DNA of 7,576 nucleotides from Acidobacteriota bacterium (lineage in GTDB: Bacteria; Acidobacteriota; Thermoanaerobaculia; Multivoradales; JAHEKO01), in NCBI GenBank assembly GCA_030610025.1, contig JAUWSP010000121.1, forward strand, positions 1 to 7,576, given 5' to 3'. The notes beneath the pieces were generated by a model, which was not told the origin of the DNA, made no database searches, and saw only the letters and a program-made list of their open reading frames with translations. Position numbers and translations under genes: made by a program. Shown here piece by piece: positions 6,424 through 7,576 of this stretch. The first letter of the stretch is position 1; the number at the start of each line of letters is the position of its first letter.

Positions 6424-6473
6424 GTATTCGTTACCCTAGCCGCCTCGACGAATCAACTGAGATCCGCCATTTC
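6391..6473 (-). ncRNA. Candidate small structured RNA or leader element
   Basis: The region 6244-6544 (301 nt) holds no protein gene. Just before the terminator on the minus strand is a second stem: TTG plus ATTCGT (6456-6448) pairs with ACGAAT plus CAA (6431-6426 and 6424-6422), 9 bp with a one-base bulge and a 16-nt loop that contains GGCGGC. The CAA arm abuts and partly overlaps the terminator stem. A weak promoter-like pair lies upstream: GTGACA (6508-6503, 5 of 6) and TAGCCT (6485-6480, 3 of 6), 17 nt apart, predicting a start near 6473 and an RNA of roughly 80 nt. No known RNA family is recognised. It could equally be the structured 3' end of the TPR mRNA. Confidence 0.3.
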
Positions 6474-6544
6474 GAGCGAAGGCTAACAGGAATTTCCCTT
6501 TTTGTCACGCTCTTTTTCTACCGGGCCCCCAAATCGCATCTCGC

Positions 6545-7234
6545 CTAGCCAGTCCCCTGCTGCTGAATCCAGCCGGAAAGGCGTTCGAGATCCGACGGAT
6601 TCAGCTCGCCAGGATCGGCTTGCTTGCGCTTCAACCAGTCCTCCATCACCTCCATCAAGATGGCGGCCCGGTCCGGGTTGGTACCGACGTAGCTGGTGTA
6701 GGCACTGGTGGCGTTGCCGAGCATGTTCAACTCCATCAGAGTCATCGCCCAGCCCTCGAAGTTCTCGAGGTCATCCGGGAACCGGCGTACCGCTGCCGCG
6801 TAGACTTCGAGGGACTTATCCAGCTCGCCCCATTCCCTGAGGGTTTCGCCGAGGCCCGCGTAGGCCTCCGTCATCTTCGGAGCGAAGCCAATAGCTTCGG
6901 TGAACGAATTGGCCGCACTCTGGTAAGTCTCCCCGAGCTTCTTCTCGAGCTTGGCCTTCTTGTCTGCATCCTCGGTCTCGGCTATGCGGCGGCGGAGCTT
7001 TCGGGCCTGCGCCAACGTCCGATGGCCCTCTGCGTACTCCGCCTTTGCCGTTTGGGCGACGTTCCCGAGGTCCGATTGCTCGAAGCCGAGATCCCACTCG
7101 TTGATCAAATCGGGCACCGCAGGATCGGTTTCCTCACTCTGAGCGGGCAATGCGCCTGTAGAGAACGCGATCAGAGAGACGAAGCTCAGGAGGAGTGCAG
7201 TCGGGGCAGCAAAGCGTTGGCGTGACGGTTTCAT
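6545..7234 (-). CDS. Secreted TPR-repeat protein, 229 aa
   Basis: The N-terminus is a Sec signal peptide: basic MKPSRQR, a hydrophobic core (about 11-28), then ALPA with likely cleavage after residue 31, so the protein should be periplasmic or outside the cell. No lipobox Cys is present. A Lys/Arg/Glu-rich helix (72-105) could form a short coiled coil. Then come TPR-like helix pairs at about 101-121 (half), 122-155 (MTEAYAGLGETLREWGELDK onward) and 156-189, with the usual A-Y-x-x-L-G and Y-x-x-A spacing. TPR scaffolds mediate protein-protein contacts, and no catalytic residues are evident. ATG 7234 has AAAGGAG (7248-7242) 7 nt upstream. It forms a single-gene unit, divergent from the secreted protein gene at 7480. 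Precise partners are unknown. Confidence 0.85.
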   Translation of the reverse strand: MKPSRQRFAAPTALLLSFVSLIAFSTGALPAQSEETDPAVPDLINEWDLGFEQSDLGNVAQTAKAEYAEGHRTLAQARKLRRRIAETEDADKKAKLEKKLGETYQSAANSFTEAIGFAPKMTEAYAGLGETLREWGELDKSLEVYAAAVRRFPDDLENFEGWAMTLMELNMLGNATSAYTSYVGTNPDRAAILMEVMEDWLKRKQADPGELNPSDLERLSGWIQQQGTG

Positions 7235-7258
7235 TCAGAGTCTCCTTTGGGCGGTCTG

Positions 7259-7287
7259 ATTGTATCTCGAAACGAGCCTCTACTCGA
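7259..7287 (-). promoter_or_regulatory. Candidate promoter of the TPR gene
   Basis: On minus, TACAAT (7264-7259, 5 of 6 to TATAAT) lies 17 nt after a poor -35, TCGAGT (7287-7282, 3 of 6). The start would fall near 7252, giving a leader of under 20 nt that just includes the ribosome binding site. CTCG-AAA-CGAG (7266-7276), a small palindrome, sits in the spacer and could be a binding site, though it is short. The rest of the divergent gap (7288-7466) shows no clear + strand promoter for the next gene. Confidence 0.45.
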
Positions 7288-7479
7288 CACCTTATTGGGT
7301 CCGGACTCGCCGAGAGGTGACCCTTTTGGTGTAGTCTCAGCCCGGAGAATTCGTCTTCCTGGCACGACAACCATGGCTGCACTCGGACTCGTCTTGGCCC
7401 TTTTCGATGGTAGTTCTGGAGCCGCGCGTTGGATGCCCTGCCTGAGTCGCTGAGTCTTGAACTACAGAGGAGCACTTCG

Positions 7480-7576
7480 ATGAAGGTAACCATAGCAGTG
7501 GTACTGGCCGCATTTTCAGCCTCAGCAGCTTTCATCGGTGCAGTTGCCCAGGCCGACCCGGTCTTTTGTTCCGGGC
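7480..7576 (+). CDS. Start of a secreted protein (partial, cut by window end)
   Basis: ATG 7480 follows AGAGGAG (7466-7472) at 7 nt, a strong ribosome binding site. The 32 visible codons give a classic Sec signal peptide: MKVTIAVVL, a hydrophobic core rich in Ala, and an A-x-A site in AVAQA (21-25), with DPVFCSG beginning the mature part. The Cys is seven residues into the mature chain, so it is not a lipobox and may form a disulphide. The family cannot be named from so little sequence. It points away from the TPR gene across a 245-nt divergent gap. Confidence 0.8.
   Translation, partial: MKVTIAVVLAAFSASAAFIGAVAQADPVFCSG

Noticed and set aside
6044..6439. 131-codon + strand frame across the cold-shock gene
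   Set aside because: Antisense to an unmistakable CspA protein and runs through the minus-strand terminator.
6620..7225. + strand open frame of 201 codons antisense to the TPR gene
   Set aside because: No ribosome binding site; the opposite strand has a signal peptide, TPR repeats and a good Shine-Dalgarno.
7247..7453. 68-codon + strand frame in the divergent gap
   Set aside because: No Shine-Dalgarno or recognisable features, and it overlaps the likely promoter of the TPR gene.

Overview
The window is a GC-rich bacterial chromosome segment with no mobile element, CRISPR array, tRNA or rRNA that I can see. The twin-arginine export signal, secreted periplasmic-type proteins and a sodium:solute symporter suggest a Gram-negative heterotroph. 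The gene mix would suit Acidobacteriota or Planctomycetota/Verrucomicrobiota-like lineages, but that is a guess: nothing in the window fixes the phylum.

Left part (1-5440, + strand): a tightly packed sugar-use operon. In order it encodes a sugar-1-phosphate nucleotidyltransferase, a galactokinase-like GHMP sugar kinase, a sodium:solute symporter and a Tat-exported protein of the Gfo/Idh/MocA fold that closely resembles family GH109 (NAD-dependent N-acetylgalactosaminidases). The first three genes are joined by 4-nt stop/start overlaps (TTGA, ATGA). The first gene probably overlaps an upstream gene the same way (GTGA at 26-29). The fourth follows after 62 nt with its own strong ribosome binding site. 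Together they read as a pathway: the exported glycosidase frees a sugar (by family, GalNAc or a relative), the symporter imports it, the kinase phosphorylates C-1, and the nucleotidyltransferase activates it to an NDP-sugar. This is a salvage-to-glycan logic rather than plain catabolism, because no deacetylase, isomerase or aldolase is present in the window. The kinase has Lys where galactokinases have a sugar-contacting Glu, so its substrate is probably not galactose.

Middle (5441-6243): an intergenic region with overlapping palindromes and a sigma70-like promoter, then a small unrecognised helical protein (91 aa) on +, facing a cold-shock protein on -. Two back-to-back intrinsic terminators separate the convergent pair.

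Right part (6244-7576): about 300 nt without a protein gene, holding a strong intrinsic terminator on - preceded by a second stem-loop. This could be the 3' end of the next gene, a small RNA, or a leader attenuator of the cold-shock gene. Beyond it is a secreted TPR-repeat protein on -. After a divergent intergenic region comes the start of another secreted protein on +, cut off by the window end.
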